A stretch of 64,000 nt of DNA from Cruoricaptor ignavus (GCF_900141665.1 NZ_FQYI01000007.1:84170-148169), one strand, 5' to 3'. Shown: positions 24,464 through 33,708, counted from the first letter of the stretch. Notes: generated from the sequence alone by a model not told the origin. Numbers and translations are program-made.

Positions 24464-26617
24464 ATGCCAAAAAAATCACGATATATTTCTCAGAAAAACG
24501 AGTATAAGCTGCGCGAAATCGGGCGGCTGATTACCCGTTTTATGAACGAGAACCCGACGAAAATTTATAATTACAAACAAATTGCCGATGGCATTGATTA
24601 CAGAAATCCGCGGCAAAGAGAGCAGGTAGTACAGGCACTGCACAAGCTAAGAGCCGATGACACGATAAAGGAAGTCGAAAAAGGGAAGTACCTGCTTAAC
24701 CTGAAAATAGACGGCACGCTGACTGGCATCATCGATTTCAACCAGACAGGAAACGCCTATGTGAAGGTGGATGGCCTGGAGGACGACATCTTCATCCACT
24801 CGAAAAATGTGAAGGATGCTCTGCAGGGCGATACCGTTCTCATCGTGACCTATCACTACAAAGGCAAGCGCATAGAAGGCTCCGTGCTGGAAGTTCTGGA
24901 ACGCAGCCGCAGCGAATTTGTGGGCACTTTTCAGTTCATCAAGCATAAAGATTTCGGCTTCGTGATTTGCGATAAAAAGCAAATAAACACGGATATCTTC
25001 ATCCCGAAAAATAAAATCAACGGTGCAAAAGATGGCGAGAAAGTCGTCGTGAAAATGTCCGCCTGGAAAAGAGGCGAAAAAAATCCGGAAGGCGAAATCA
25101 TCGAGGTGCTTGGTTCGTCCGGTGAGCACGAAACGGAAATCCATTCCATACTGGCTGAATACGGCCTGCCGTATGAATTTCCGGCCGATGTAGAGCGCGA
25201 GGCCAACGAGCTTGATAGGGAAATCCGCCCGGAAGAAATTGCGCGACGCCGTGATATGCGCGAAATTCTCACCTTCACGATTGACCCGAAAGATGCCAAG
25301 GATTTTGACGACGCGCTTTCGATACGGCAGCTGGAAAATGGCAACTGGGAAATCGGCGTGCATATTGCCGATGTATCGCACTATGTAAAGCCTGGAACGC
25401 TGCTGGATGCTGAGGCCTTTAAGCGCGCAACCTCGGTTTATCTGGTGGATAGGGTGGTGCCTATGCTTCCCGAAGTCCTTAGCAACGATGTGTGTTCGCT
25501 TCGCCCGAACGAAGACAAGTACACCTTCTCGGCGGTTTTTGAAATTGATGATAATGCCAAAGTCGTGAAGCAGTGGTTCGGCAAAACGGTTACGCATTCG
25601 GACAGAAGATTTACCTACGAAGAAGCCCAGGCAAGGATTGAAACCGGGCAGGGTGATTTGGCACAGGAAATTCTGGTGATGGACAGGCTGGCGAAAATTA
25701 TGCGTGAAGAACGGATTAAAAACGGCGCGGTAACTTTCGACCGAAGCGAAGTGCGCTTTAATCTGGACGAAAACAACGAGCCTGTAGGCGTTTATTTCAA
25801 AATCAGCAAAGATTCCAATCATCTGGTGGAGGAATTTATGCTGCTGGCCAACCGAAAAGTTTCGGAATTCGTTTCGCTGAAAAGCAACAACCAGCGCAGT
25901 GAGAAGACCTTCATCTACCGCATCCACGATGATCCGGACCCTACAAAGCTGGCGGCATTGCAGGAATTTGTGTCCACCTTTGGCTACAAAATGAACATTT
26001 CAAATTCCAAACGGACTACCGAAAGCCTGAACAAGCTTTTGCGCGATGTGAAGGGAAAAGGCGAGGAAAATATGATAGAAACGCTGGCGATGCGAAGTAT
26101 GGCCAAAGCAGTGTACGGCACGGAGCCTATCGGGCATTACGGCCTTGGTTTCGAGTTTTATACGCATTTTACATCGCCGATTAGGCGCTATCCGGACATC
26201 ATTGCGCATCGCCTTTTACAACATTATCTGGACGGCGGAAAATCTGTAAACCGCGATGAAATCGAGGATCAAGCGAAACACAGCTCTGCAATGGAAAGAC
26301 TAGCAGCCGATGCAGAGCGTGATTCCATAAAATTTATGCAGGTGAAATTTATGGAAAAGCACCTCGGAGAAGTTTTCGAGGGCGTGATCTCTGGCGTTGC
26401 GGAATTCGGTTTTTGGGTGCAGATTCCTGAAAACGGTGCCGAAGGTTTGATTAAATTGCGCGATTTGATGGACGATTCCTACCAGTTTGACCCGAAAACT
26501 TATTCGGTGATTGGTGCAAGAACAGGTAATCAATATCAGCTTGGCGATAAGGTGAAAATCAAGGTGATGAAGGCTAATCTTGTGGCGAAGCAGCTGGACT
26601 TCCGAATTGAAGTTTGA
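24464..26617 (+). CDS. rnr: Ribonuclease R
   Basis: A processive 3'-5' exoribonuclease for structured RNA, including defective rRNA and mRNA. 717 residues. An N-terminal helix-turn-helix-like domain (about 1-75) and cold-shock OB domains (80-220) are followed by the RNB core, with the acidic metal cluster in TIDPKDAKDFDDALS and HIADVSHYV near 270-310, then VYLVDRVVPMLPEVLSN. A C-terminal S1 domain starts at GEVFEGVISGVAEFGFWV. It is bracketed by identical palindromes, so it may be its own transcription unit. Confidence 0.96.
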   Translation: MPKKSRYISQKNEYKLREIGRLITRFMNENPTKIYNYKQIADGIDYRNPRQREQVVQALHKLRADDTIKEVEKGKYLLNLKIDGTLTGIIDFNQTGNAYVKVDGLEDDIFIHSKNVKDALQGDTVLIVTYHYKGKRIEGSVLEVLERSRSEFVGTFQFIKHKDFGFVICDKKQINTDIFIPKNKINGAKDGEKVVVKMSAWKRGEKNPEGEIIEVLGSSGEHETEIHSILAEYGLPYEFPADVEREANELDREIRPEEIARRRDMREILTFTIDPKDAKDFDDALSIRQLENGNWEIGVHIADVSHYVKPGTLLDAEAFKRATSVYLVDRVVPMLPEVLSNDVCSLRPNEDKYTFSAVFEIDDNAKVVKQWFGKTVTHSDRRFTYEEAQARIETGQGDLAQEILVMDRLAKIMREERIKNGAVTFDRSEVRFNLDENNEPVGVYFKISKDSNHLVEEFMLLANRKVSEFVSLKSNNQRSEKTFIYRIHDDPDPTKLAALQEFVSTFGYKMNISNSKRTTESLNKLLRDVKGKGEENMIETLAMRSMAKAVYGTEPIGHYGLGFEFYTHFTSPIRRYPDIIAHRLLQHYLDGGKSVNRDEIEDQAKHSSAMERLAADAERDSIKFMQVKFMEKHLGEVFEGVISGVAEFGFWVQIPENGAEGLIKLRDLMDDSYQFDPKTYSVIGARTGNQYQLGDKVKIKVMKANLVAKQLDFRIEV

Positions 26618-26631
26618 TAAAAAATTAGCTT

Positions 26632-26649
26632 AAACTAAAAATTTAGTTT
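26632..26649. repeat. Palindrome AAACTAAAAATTTAGTTT, copy 2
   Basis: Identical to the 18-mer at 24437-24454; here it is followed by one more T. It lies 14 bp after the rnr stop and 12 bp before the GTG of the LysE-type gene. Confidence 0.6.
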
Positions 26650-26661
26650 TAAAGAAAATTA

Positions 26662-27459
26662 GTGGAGGGATTAGTATTATCTGCGGTAGTTTTAGGCATT
26701 ATGCTAAGCCTGATTTTCGTCGGGCCAATGTTTTTCCTGCTCATCGAAACGAGTTTTACGAGAGGCCCAAAACATGCTTTAGCGCTGGATTTTGGCGTGG
26801 TGACGGCAGATATCGTCTGCATCATCCTGGCATATTACGCCAGCAAGGATATCGTACACCTTATAGATACTTATCCCGGTTTTTATCGTATCACAGCGCT
26901 GCTGGTCTTCATTTACGGCGTGGTGATGATGCTCACCAAAGTGAAAATGCACATCCCGAACGAAGAAAGATTAATCGCGCAAAATTACTTCCGCACCTTT
27001 CTTAACGGCTTCTTATTCAATGGGTTAAACATTAGCGTAATTTTATTTTGGCTAGTCACCGTAATTACTGTGCGCAATCAATATCCTGATCCGGAAAATT
27101 TTTTCCTGTACATCAGCATCGTGATTCTCACTTTTCTGAGCATCGATTTTCTGAAAATAAAACTTGCCAAGCAATTCCACTACAAACTGACGGACAAGAT
27201 TGCAAACGCCTTCAGGAAAGGTGTTGGCGTGATTTTGATTCTCTTCAGCTTTACGATTTTCATCCAAAGTTATAAACGCTTTAACACTTTTGATAAACAG
27301 TTGGAAAAGGCGGAAAAAACGCCGGTAAAAATTAAAAAGAAGAAAAAGAAAAAGGCAGGAAATGAAACTGTAATCTCGCCAAAAAAGCAAGAAGCAGAAA
27401 CTACAGAAACAGAACCGCTTGGTGAAGATGAAACGCTGCAACAGATTGATAATCAATGA
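26662..27459 (+). CDS. LysE/RhtB-family exporter with basic tail
   Basis: 265 residues. The first 205 have six membrane segments and the family signature GPMFFLLIETSFTRGPKHAL near 22-41, typical of LysE-type translocators that export amino acids or analogues. The last 55 residues are hydrophilic: a Lys run (KIKKKKKKKAG), then Glu/Thr-rich sequence, probably a cytoplasmic tail. The start is GTG, the only candidate before the first membrane helix. It overlaps the next gene by four bases (ATGA). Substrate unknown. Confidence 0.85.
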   Translation: MEGLVLSAVVLGIMLSLIFVGPMFFLLIETSFTRGPKHALALDFGVVTADIVCIILAYYASKDIVHLIDTYPGFYRITALLVFIYGVVMMLTKVKMHIPNEERLIAQNYFRTFLNGFLFNGLNISVILFWLVTVITVRNQYPDPENFFLYISIVILTFLSIDFLKIKLAKQFHYKLTDKIANAFRKGVGVILILFSFTIFIQSYKRFNTFDKQLEKAEKTPVKIKKKKKKKAGNETVISPKKQEAETTETEPLGEDETLQQIDNQ

Positions 27460-28388
27460 AAATACAACATCCTAAACCTATTAAGAACGGTGCAAAAATC
27501 GCCGTGATTTCGCCCGCTGGATTTGTGGAAGAATCGCAGATTGCCAAAGGCTTGGAAATGATTGAGGCCAAAGGTTTTGAGCCAGTTTTAGGGAAATTTG
27601 CACTGGGAAAATTTGAGAACGGCTATCCATATTCCGGCACGGAAAAAGAGCGGCTTCACGATTTGAATTGGGCGCTAAATGATGAGGAAATTTCGGCCGT
27701 TTGGGCTACAAGAGGTGGCTACGGTTGTCAGCATTTATTGCAAAAAATTTCGCTCAAAAATTTTAAGCAAAATCCGAAATGGTACATCGGCTATTCTGAT
27801 AACACGGTGATTCACAGCTATTTACTTAAAAAAAGTTTTGCTTCAGTGAATGGACAAACCTTAAAAACTTCAAGTTTCGGCGTTTGTGAGGAAGGCTATG
27901 AAGAAATTTTTAAAATCCTAAAAGGCGGTTCAACTAAAATTTTAGTTGATGATCATCCATTCAATAAAAAAGGTGAAGCGAACGGCATTTTAGTTGGGGG
28001 AAACCTTGCGCTAGTTTATGCGCTTTTAGGTACCAAATACAGCTTTGATTTCAAGGATAAAATTCTGTTTCTGGAAGATATCGGTGAGAAGTATTATACG
28101 CTGGACAGAATGCTGATGGCGCTGGAATTGGCTGGTGTTTTCAGGAAAATTAGCGGTTTGATTGTCGGTGGAATGATTAATATGGGCGATGAAAAATCCA
28201 ACGAAAATTACGAAAGCAGCTTTGATGAGAAGGCTTACGAGCTTATACACCATCGGTTGCAAAAGTATGATTTTCCCGTAGCGTTTCAGTTTCCGAACGG
28301 CCATATTTTCGAAAATCGCCCAATCATCATCGGAGGAATGATCCGCATGAAAGTCGGCAAAAAGGCAGAATTCAATTACCCTAATTAA
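27456..28388 (+). CDS. Murein LD-carboxypeptidase (peptidase S66)
   Basis: Removes the terminal D-Ala from murein tetrapeptide during cell-wall recycling (LdcA type). 310 residues. N-terminal IAVISPAGFVEESQI, WATRGGYGCQHLL near 86-98, nucleophile Ser in GYSDNTVIH near 109-117, then LEDIGEKYYTLDRML with the catalytic Glu and a C-terminal GHIFENRPI with the His. No signal peptide, as expected for the cytoplasmic recycling enzyme. Coupled to the LysE-type gene. Confidence 0.93.
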   Translation: MKIQHPKPIKNGAKIAVISPAGFVEESQIAKGLEMIEAKGFEPVLGKFALGKFENGYPYSGTEKERLHDLNWALNDEEISAVWATRGGYGCQHLLQKISLKNFKQNPKWYIGYSDNTVIHSYLLKKSFASVNGQTLKTSSFGVCEEGYEEIFKILKGGSTKILVDDHPFNKKGEANGILVGGNLALVYALLGTKYSFDFKDKILFLEDIGEKYYTLDRMLMALELAGVFRKISGLIVGGMINMGDEKSNENYESSFDEKAYELIHHRLQKYDFPVAFQFPNGHIFENRPIIIGGMIRMKVGKKAEFNYPN

Positions 28389-28400
28389 TCAATTTAAACC

Positions 28401-28772
28401 GTGGCTTCTCACAACGATTTCGGTAAAATGGCGGAAGATATGGCCTGCGATTTCCTGCAGAAGCTGGGTTACAAAATTCTTTCGCGGAATTTCCGTTTTC
28501 AAAAAGCGGAAATCGACATCGTTTGCAAAAAGGCTGGCGAAATCGTGTTTGCCGAGGTGAAAGCGCGGATGAACAATGCAATGATGGAACCGCAGGAAGC
28601 CGTAACGAAAGGGAAAATGAGACGCATCATTTCTGCGGCAGATGCCTTTCTGCAAAGCATCGACGCCGAAGAAACGGCAAGGTTCGACATCATTACCGTG
28701 ATGCCGAGCACAACCGGAAATTTGGAAATAAACCACATCGAAGCCGCATTTGAAAGCATCGATGCGGTTTAA
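28401..28772 (+). CDS. YraN family protein (UPF0102)
   Basis: 123 residues with the restriction-endonuclease-like YraN fold: GKMAEDMACDFLQKLGYKIL, RFQKAEIDIVCKKAG, and FAEVKARMN containing the ExK half of a PD-(D/E)XK-type site. Proposed to be a nuclease linked to DNA processing, but its role is not established. The start is a GTG 12 bp after the LD-carboxypeptidase stop; the first residues (ASHNDFGKMAED) match family starts. Convergent with the SOD gene. Confidence 0.9.
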   Translation: MASHNDFGKMAEDMACDFLQKLGYKILSRNFRFQKAEIDIVCKKAGEIVFAEVKARMNNAMMEPQEAVTKGKMRRIISAADAFLQSIDAEETARFDIITVMPSTTGNLEINHIEAAFESIDAV

Positions 28773-28784
28773 ATTCAGAGAAAA

Positions 28785-29282
28785 TTACTTGATTTCCACG
28801 CAGCCCACTCTTCCGCCGGCATTACCCGTAGGCTGGGTGTGGAAATCGTCCGCTTTTTCGTGGATAATCAGCGTTTTGCCGATGATGTTGCGCTGCTCAT
28901 CGCTGCATCCCAGGCACCATTTATCAGTTGAAAAATTCAGTTTCGCATTGCCGCTGTTATCAGCAGTCAGGTTGCCGATATCGCCGCTGTGAAACTCGCT
29001 GTGTCCCCATTTGCCGTGCTTTTCGGAAGTTGGGTTCCAGTGTCCGTCGGCGTTTTCAGCCTTCGGGTCAGAGCAGTCGCCTTTTTCGTGGATGTGCACC
29101 GCGTGAATTCCCGGTGTCAGATTTTTCACATTCAAGGCAAGCGAAACTTTCTCGCCACTTTGCGTGAATTTCGCCGTTCCCTGCGTTTGCGTTCCAGATT
29201 TTGACAGAATTTGGTAATTTTTCGAAGTTCCGCACGATGCCAAAAGCAACGCAGCCGCTGCAATCAGAATTGGATTTTTCAT
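28785..29282 (-). CDS. sodC: Cu/Zn superoxide dismutase lipoprotein
   Basis: Converts superoxide to peroxide and oxygen outside the cytoplasm. 165 residues. The lipoprotein signal ends in LLASC (Cys17), so the enzyme is membrane-tethered. Copper and zinc ligands are seen in HAVHIHEKGDC, in the GHWNPTSEKHGKWGHSEFHSGD loop and in IIHEKADDFHTQPTGNAGGRVGC, with the two disulphide cysteines present. An extra CLGC motif near 122-125 is shared by many Bacteroidota homologues. Single gene, divergent from the TonB receptor. Confidence 0.94.
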   Translation of the reverse strand: MKNPILIAAAALLLASCGTSKNYQILSKSGTQTQGTAKFTQSGEKVSLALNVKNLTPGIHAVHIHEKGDCSDPKAENADGHWNPTSEKHGKWGHSEFHSGDIGNLTADNSGNAKLNFSTDKWCLGCSDEQRNIIGKTLIIHEKADDFHTQPTGNAGGRVGCVEIK

Positions 29283-29466
29283 AGTTTTAATATTTAGTGA
29301 TTTTTAGAAAGCAAAAATTATGCAGATTTAAAAAGGAAATTTTATTTATAAAAATTTAGAAAAACTCCCGCATTTATTCATTTTTTTCCGAGCCATTATT
29401 TTCTTTATCCACACCGCCAATCCTCCATTTCACTCCAATCCATTTTTTTTAAATTACTTCCAAAAC

Positions 29467-29474
29467 TAAGTTTG
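29467..29474 (+). promoter_or_regulatory. TAnnTTTG -7 element for the TonB receptor
   Basis: TAAGTTTG lies 16 bp before the receptor ATG, preceded by an AT-rich T8 tract but no clear -33 TTTG. The remainder of the 208-bp divergent gap shows no Fur-like palindrome that I can recognise. Confidence 0.4.
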
Positions 29475-29490
29475 TGAGGATTTTCAGAGA

Positions 29491-31557
29491 ATGAACATCG
29501 AAGGAAAAATATTGGTTGCTATCGTGGTGCTAAGCCTTGGCAGGCTGCAGGCCCAGGAAACAAAAATTACGCAGATCGACAGTGTAAAAATCCGCAAAAG
29601 CAGAATACTGCGGCAGCCAAAAAATTCAGAAATTACCTCCGGTAGGCAGCTGGAAAATGCTTCCGGAGAGAACCTCGCCAATGTCTTGAAACAGCTCTCA
29701 GGAGTGAATATTTTGCAGAGCGGCGCCAATATCTCCAAGCCTGTAATTCAGGGACTTACCAACCAGCGCATAGCCATTATCAACAATGGAATAAAACTGG
29801 AAAGCCAGCTCTGGAGCAGCGACCACGCGCCGGAAATAGACCCGAATCTTGCCTCCCAGATCGAGGTAATAAAAGGCTCCGATGCCGTGCGATACGGGTC
29901 CAACGCACTGGGAGGAGTAATCGTGATGAAGAACCGCCCCCTGCCTTTTTTTGGCGAGAAAATCGGAGGAAATGCGAGAATGGTAGGGCAATCCAACAAC
30001 TCCGGATTTGGTGGTAACCTGATGCTGCACGGTGCCGCGGGCGCATTTGCCTGGCGCGTCCAGGGCAGCGGGAAACGCCTTGGCGACTACAAAACCGCAG
30101 ACTATTATGTGAATAATACGGCAGCGAGGGAGCTAAATTTTTCCGGAGCATTGGGTTATAAAATGCCTTATGAAACGGCAGAGGTTTTCTACAGCCAGTT
30201 CTCCACAAACCTCGGCGTTTTTATGGGTTCAAGGATTGGCAGTGCAGATGACTGGAATCTGCGGCTCCGCCTTGGAAGGCCGCCCGTGGTGTTTCCGCAG
30301 GGATTTGAGATCCAGGCGCCCAACCAGAAAGTGAACCATCATCTTGCAAAATTTTCCCTGCAAAGCGACCGGCCTTTTGGCAAGACAGAATTTAATTATG
30401 CCTATCAGGAAAACCACCGCAAGGAATTCGACCGGCGTACGGGACCCCTTGCCGACCGCCCGGTGCTGGATGTGGAGCTGGAAACACACTCCGGCACGCT
30501 GGACTACGAGAGGGTTTTCTTTGAGAATTTTAAAACCAGGGCGGGGGTGGCGTATTCTCACCAGAAAAACTTCAACATCCCCGGTACGGGCGTGAATTCC
30601 ATCCTCCCCAATTTTGTTTCCAATAATGCCGGCGTGTGGCTCTCGGAGGAGTTCAGAAAAAATTCCTGGGTGGCTACGGGCGGCATCCGCTATGATTTTA
30701 AGGACTTCAGCGCGGCGGGCTACAACCGCTACGGCGAGTACTACGGTGGCCAGCGCGATTACAGCAGCATCAGCTACGATCTTGGCATCCAGCGGCTGTT
30801 TGGCAATGGCTTTTCCGCAGCCACCAGCATTGGCAAAGCCTGGCGTGCGCCGGAGGCGGTGGAGCTCTTCAGCAACGGGCTGGATCACGGCAGCGCGCTC
30901 TACCTTCTGGGAGATGAAAATCTCAAAACTGAGAAAGGCCTAAAATGGACTGCCAGGCTGCAGTACGAAACGGGCAGGCTCTACCTTTCCGCGGAAGGTT
31001 TTTTGCAAAAAATCGACGGCTTCATCTATGAAATGCCCACCGGCGAATACAAAAACACCTGGGGCGGTCTGTTCCCGCTATTCGTGTACCGGCAGTCGGA
31101 TGCGCTGCTGAAAGGTGCAGATGCGGAGCTGAGATTTCAGATTTCGGAGAGGGTAAAATATCAGGCGGTGTTTTCATCTGTGTATGCGGACAACCGGACG
31201 GAGGAATTTTATTTTCCGAACATTTCCCCGGAGCGCCTCAGTCAGAACATAGAGTTCAGCTTGGATAGGCTCACCAATCTGCGGGGAGGCTGGCTCCGGC
31301 TGGAGCACCAGTGGGTGAATAAGCAGCGCAGGTTCAGCGCAGAAACAGACTTGCTGCCGGATTCTCCGCCGGGCTACCACCTTTTCGGGGCGGGCATCGG
31401 CACGCAGGTGAGCACCTTCCGGAAGGACGATATGGCGCTCTCGCTGCAGGCGAATAATCTTTTCAATAAACTTTATAAGGACTACACCAACCGGTTCCGG
31501 TATTTTGCCCACGAGATGGGCAGGAATCTGCAGTTCCGGGTAAGCTTTAATTTTTAA
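29491..31557 (+). CDS. TonB-dependent outer-membrane receptor
   Basis: 688 residues: signal peptide (about 1-22, LQAQ), a short TonB-box region, a plug at about 45-150 (LANVLKQLSGVNI, GLTNQRIAIINNGIKL, SDHAPEIDPNLASQIEVIKGSDAVRYGSNALGGVI), and a 22-strand barrel ending in NLQFRVSFNF. There is no carboxypeptidase-like N-domain, so it is not a SusC type. The plug resembles ZnuD/HmuR-like receptors for zinc or haem. The downstream lipoprotein with HxH motifs makes a metal ligand plausible, but this is inference. Confidence 0.88.
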   Translation: MNIEGKILVAIVVLSLGRLQAQETKITQIDSVKIRKSRILRQPKNSEITSGRQLENASGENLANVLKQLSGVNILQSGANISKPVIQGLTNQRIAIINNGIKLESQLWSSDHAPEIDPNLASQIEVIKGSDAVRYGSNALGGVIVMKNRPLPFFGEKIGGNARMVGQSNNSGFGGNLMLHGAAGAFAWRVQGSGKRLGDYKTADYYVNNTAARELNFSGALGYKMPYETAEVFYSQFSTNLGVFMGSRIGSADDWNLRLRLGRPPVVFPQGFEIQAPNQKVNHHLAKFSLQSDRPFGKTEFNYAYQENHRKEFDRRTGPLADRPVLDVELETHSGTLDYERVFFENFKTRAGVAYSHQKNFNIPGTGVNSILPNFVSNNAGVWLSEEFRKNSWVATGGIRYDFKDFSAAGYNRYGEYYGGQRDYSSISYDLGIQRLFGNGFSAATSIGKAWRAPEAVELFSNGLDHGSALYLLGDENLKTEKGLKWTARLQYETGRLYLSAEGFLQKIDGFIYEMPTGEYKNTWGGLFPLFVYRQSDALLKGADAELRFQISERVKYQAVFSSVYADNRTEEFYFPNISPERLSQNIEFSLDRLTNLRGGWLRLEHQWVNKQRRFSAETDLLPDSPPGYHLFGAGIGTQVSTFRKDDMALSLQANNLFNKLYKDYTNRFRYFAHEMGRNLQFRVSFNF

Positions 31558-31578
31558 AACCAAAAACAATTTTCAATT

Positions 31579-32523
31579 ATGAACACAAGAAAAAGATTTT
31601 GCAGAATGCTCGCAGCCTGGCTGCTGATGGTAATGACGCTGGCGCTCTCCGCGTGCCGCAGCGATGAGGAAAGCGTACCGCCACCGACTAACGAGAATAA
31701 TGGCGGCGGGCACGATACCTGGGCCAAGGTGGAATTCATCGTTAGGGAGGGGCATTTTCACAAGGATGATTTCCACGCCAACAGCGGGAAGACGCCAATT
31801 TTACCAAAAATCCAGAAATTTACCTTCGAGCTGGATGCTAATAAGAACATCGTCCGCAAGGATGAAAACGGGAAAATACTTCAGCCCGGGGAATCGCCGG
31901 TGGTGGTGCAGGCGGGCTTCTGGGGCTACTCTATGGAGATCAATTATTACAATGCCAAAGGGGAGCGGATGAACAGCCAGTTTGTAACCAAGGAAATGCT
32001 GCCTGTGCATCAGCACTTTTTTACTACAAAATCCTTCTCCGACCTGAAAACCGGTGCCACCACAGATGCACAGGGCAGCAGCTACATCACCAATCTCTAC
32101 AGCTATACCTACCGCGATACCGACCCTATAGACCTGATGAAAGGCGAATTCATCCCTGGTACCACACAGCAAACCCAACTTCTGAACGATGCCGTGGGGC
32201 TGAAGGGCTATTTTAAATTCACAAAAGGCAGCGTAAGGTTCGACATGAAGATCCGCTTCGCGCACCTTTTCACCCCGAAATATGCCAACAATGGAACCTG
32301 GTACCCTGCCAATAGCCCGGCAGAATCTCTGCTTGCGAGCGGGACAACGGATTTTAGCCAGACGGTGCCTTTCGTAGTAGTGGCAGATTTCAGCCTGGAT
32401 GGCACGCCGGAGTCTTATGAAAAATATGTAAAAGAAATAGCGGATTACTATAAAATCTCTCCTGAAGAAGTAAAAAAATATCTGCAAACAGAACACGACG
32501 AGAGCGCTGGTTTCTGGATGTGA
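31579..32523 (+). CDS. Histidine-containing lipoprotein linked to the TonB receptor
   Basis: 314 residues. The lipoprotein signal ends in LALSAC (Cys26) and is followed by an acidic, Pro-rich and Gly-rich linker. The mature part opens with EGHFHKDDFHANSG, holding four His within about a dozen residues, and later has LPVHQHF. It ends in EHDESAGFWM. I do not recognise a named family. Its position 21 bp after a TonB receptor fits a surface or periplasmic ligand-capture partner, perhaps for zinc or another metal. Confidence 0.7.
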   Translation: MNTRKRFCRMLAAWLLMVMTLALSACRSDEESVPPPTNENNGGGHDTWAKVEFIVREGHFHKDDFHANSGKTPILPKIQKFTFELDANKNIVRKDENGKILQPGESPVVVQAGFWGYSMEINYYNAKGERMNSQFVTKEMLPVHQHFFTTKSFSDLKTGATTDAQGSSYITNLYSYTYRDTDPIDLMKGEFIPGTTQQTQLLNDAVGLKGYFKFTKGSVRFDMKIRFAHLFTPKYANNGTWYPANSPAESLLASGTTDFSQTVPFVVVADFSLDGTPESYEKYVKEIADYYKISPEEVKKYLQTEHDESAGFWM

Positions 32524-32540
32524 TAAATAAATATATAAAT

Positions 32541-33263
32541 ATGAAAAGATTTTTGCTATGGGCAACGCTGTCCCTTGGCGTTCCATTCACGGTAATATCC
32601 TGCGGCAGGGACGATGATGCGCCTGCAGCAGGCTTCGATGAAAATGCGCCGCAAACGCTCGCCACAATGCAGCTGCCAGTACTCTACAAAATGATGGGCG
32701 CGGAAGAAGGAGTTTTCAAGCAAAAGCTTATAGAGCACAAGGTAGCCTTTTCCGAAAAATCTTATGGTGACTGGAATCATTACTTTGCTGAAAACCCTGC
32801 ATCACCGTTTAAAAGGTACAGAATAGAATTCGTGGATACCGATAGGAATGTAAAGTACGGCAACCCGGTTCAGAGGTACAGGGGCACATCCGGCATAAGG
32901 ATCCACCCCGTAAATCAGGACGGAAGCAACGCTGCGGAAGCCGATTATAAAAAGGTGTTCGATTATTTCCACAGCCGCCTAAATAAACTCGATCCGGCGG
33001 GGAAGCCGCGCGAGTTTACGCTTTATAACTACGATCTGGGATATTACGAGGAAGTGCCAGATTATGAGACCTTCATTCGCGAGCTGGGAAATCCTCAAAA
33101 AAAAGTAAACGGGGAAATCATCTGGAAAAACAACCCCAAACCCTATATTTCTAACAGCTCCGCAGAAAAGAACTCGCCGATAATGATTCTAAAATATACA
33201 AAGGCGGAGGAAAAAGCGGCATACAGTTTGGAATTCCAGAACAACATCCCTTGGGATCTTTAA
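32541..33263 (+). CDS. Lipoprotein, unknown function
   Basis: 240 residues from the ATG that gives MKRFLLWATLSLG; a GTG 21 bases upstream overlaps the previous gene and would spoil the signal peptide. The lipobox is TVISC. The mature protein is polar, with no transmembrane segment and no recognised motif. It is Tyr-rich and Asn-rich in the middle (FTLYNYDLGYYEEVPDYETF). Third gene of the receptor cluster, starting 17 bp after the His-containing lipoprotein, probably co-transcribed. Confidence 0.65.
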   Translation: MKRFLLWATLSLGVPFTVISCGRDDDAPAAGFDENAPQTLATMQLPVLYKMMGAEEGVFKQKLIEHKVAFSEKSYGDWNHYFAENPASPFKRYRIEFVDTDRNVKYGNPVQRYRGTSGIRIHPVNQDGSNAAEADYKKVFDYFHSRLNKLDPAGKPREFTLYNYDLGYYEEVPDYETFIRELGNPQKKVNGEIIWKNNPKPYISNSSAEKNSPIMILKYTKAEEKAAYSLEFQNNIPWDL

Positions 33264-33282
33264 TATTTTAACTAAATTTTTT

Positions 33283-33657
33283 ATGAAAAACTTTATGATG
33301 GCGCTCGCAGCGGCAGTTGCATTGTCCTCCTGCGCAAAGAAAGAATCAGAATCGATGACCACTGAAACCGGTAGCGCGTCCGTGACGGAAACTCAGGCAG
33401 CGCCAGCAACCACAAACGAAATGGCTTACCAGAGCGAAGACGGGCGTACGAGGTTTCACGCGGTGTACAACCCTGACCAGGGCACCGCGCGAGTAACCAA
33501 CGAAGCAGAGGGAAAAACCTACGAAATGCAGACCGCACAATCTGCAAGCGGTGCAAAATTTACGGACAAAGAAGGTTATTTCTTCTGGACGCACCAGGGC
33601 GAATTCGAGTTCGGGAAAGGAGAGGAAACCCTCGTGAAAGGACGCGAGATACACTAA
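33283..33657 (+). CDS. MliC-like lipoprotein
   Basis: 124 residues. The lipobox is ALSSC (Cys17), followed by a Ser/Thr/Glu-rich linker. The C-terminal 75 residues resemble the small beta-barrel of MliC, a membrane-bound inhibitor of C-type lysozyme: YQSEDGRTRFHAVYN and then AKFTDKEGYFFWTHQGEFEF. The match is by pattern only and key inhibitory residues are not certain. Last gene of the receptor cluster; ends at a strong terminator. Confidence 0.65.
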   Translation: MKNFMMALAAAVALSSCAKKESESMTTETGSASVTETQAAPATTNEMAYQSEDGRTRFHAVYNPDQGTARVTNEAEGKTYEMQTAQSASGAKFTDKEGYFFWTHQGEFEFGKGEETLVKGREIH

Positions 33658-33679
33658 CCTGCAGGAAATTCCACCTTGT

Positions 33680-33707
33680 CTGCTCCCTTTTCGGGAGCAG
33701 TTTTTTT
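33680..33707 (+). terminator. Rho-independent terminator of the receptor/lipoprotein cluster
   Basis: An eight-base perfect stem (CTGCTCCC with GGGAGCAG) around TTTTC, followed by seven Ts. There is no A-run on the left, so it works for the plus strand only. Confidence 0.9.
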
Positions 33708-33708
33708 G

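Noticed and set aside
24647..25927. A 426-codon open frame on the minus strand inside rnr
   Set aside because: It lies wholly opposite a clear RNase R gene, has an unnatural amino-acid mix (many His, Arg and Phe) and no family resemblance; a codon-bias shadow.
29405..29413. Exact DnaA box TTATCCACA upstream of the TonB receptor
   Set aside because: It is isolated. Single exact copies also occur inside genes at 17973-17981, 21169-21177, 33951-33959 and 55357-55365, where codon use explains them. Only the cluster at 23.7-23.9 kb is unusual.
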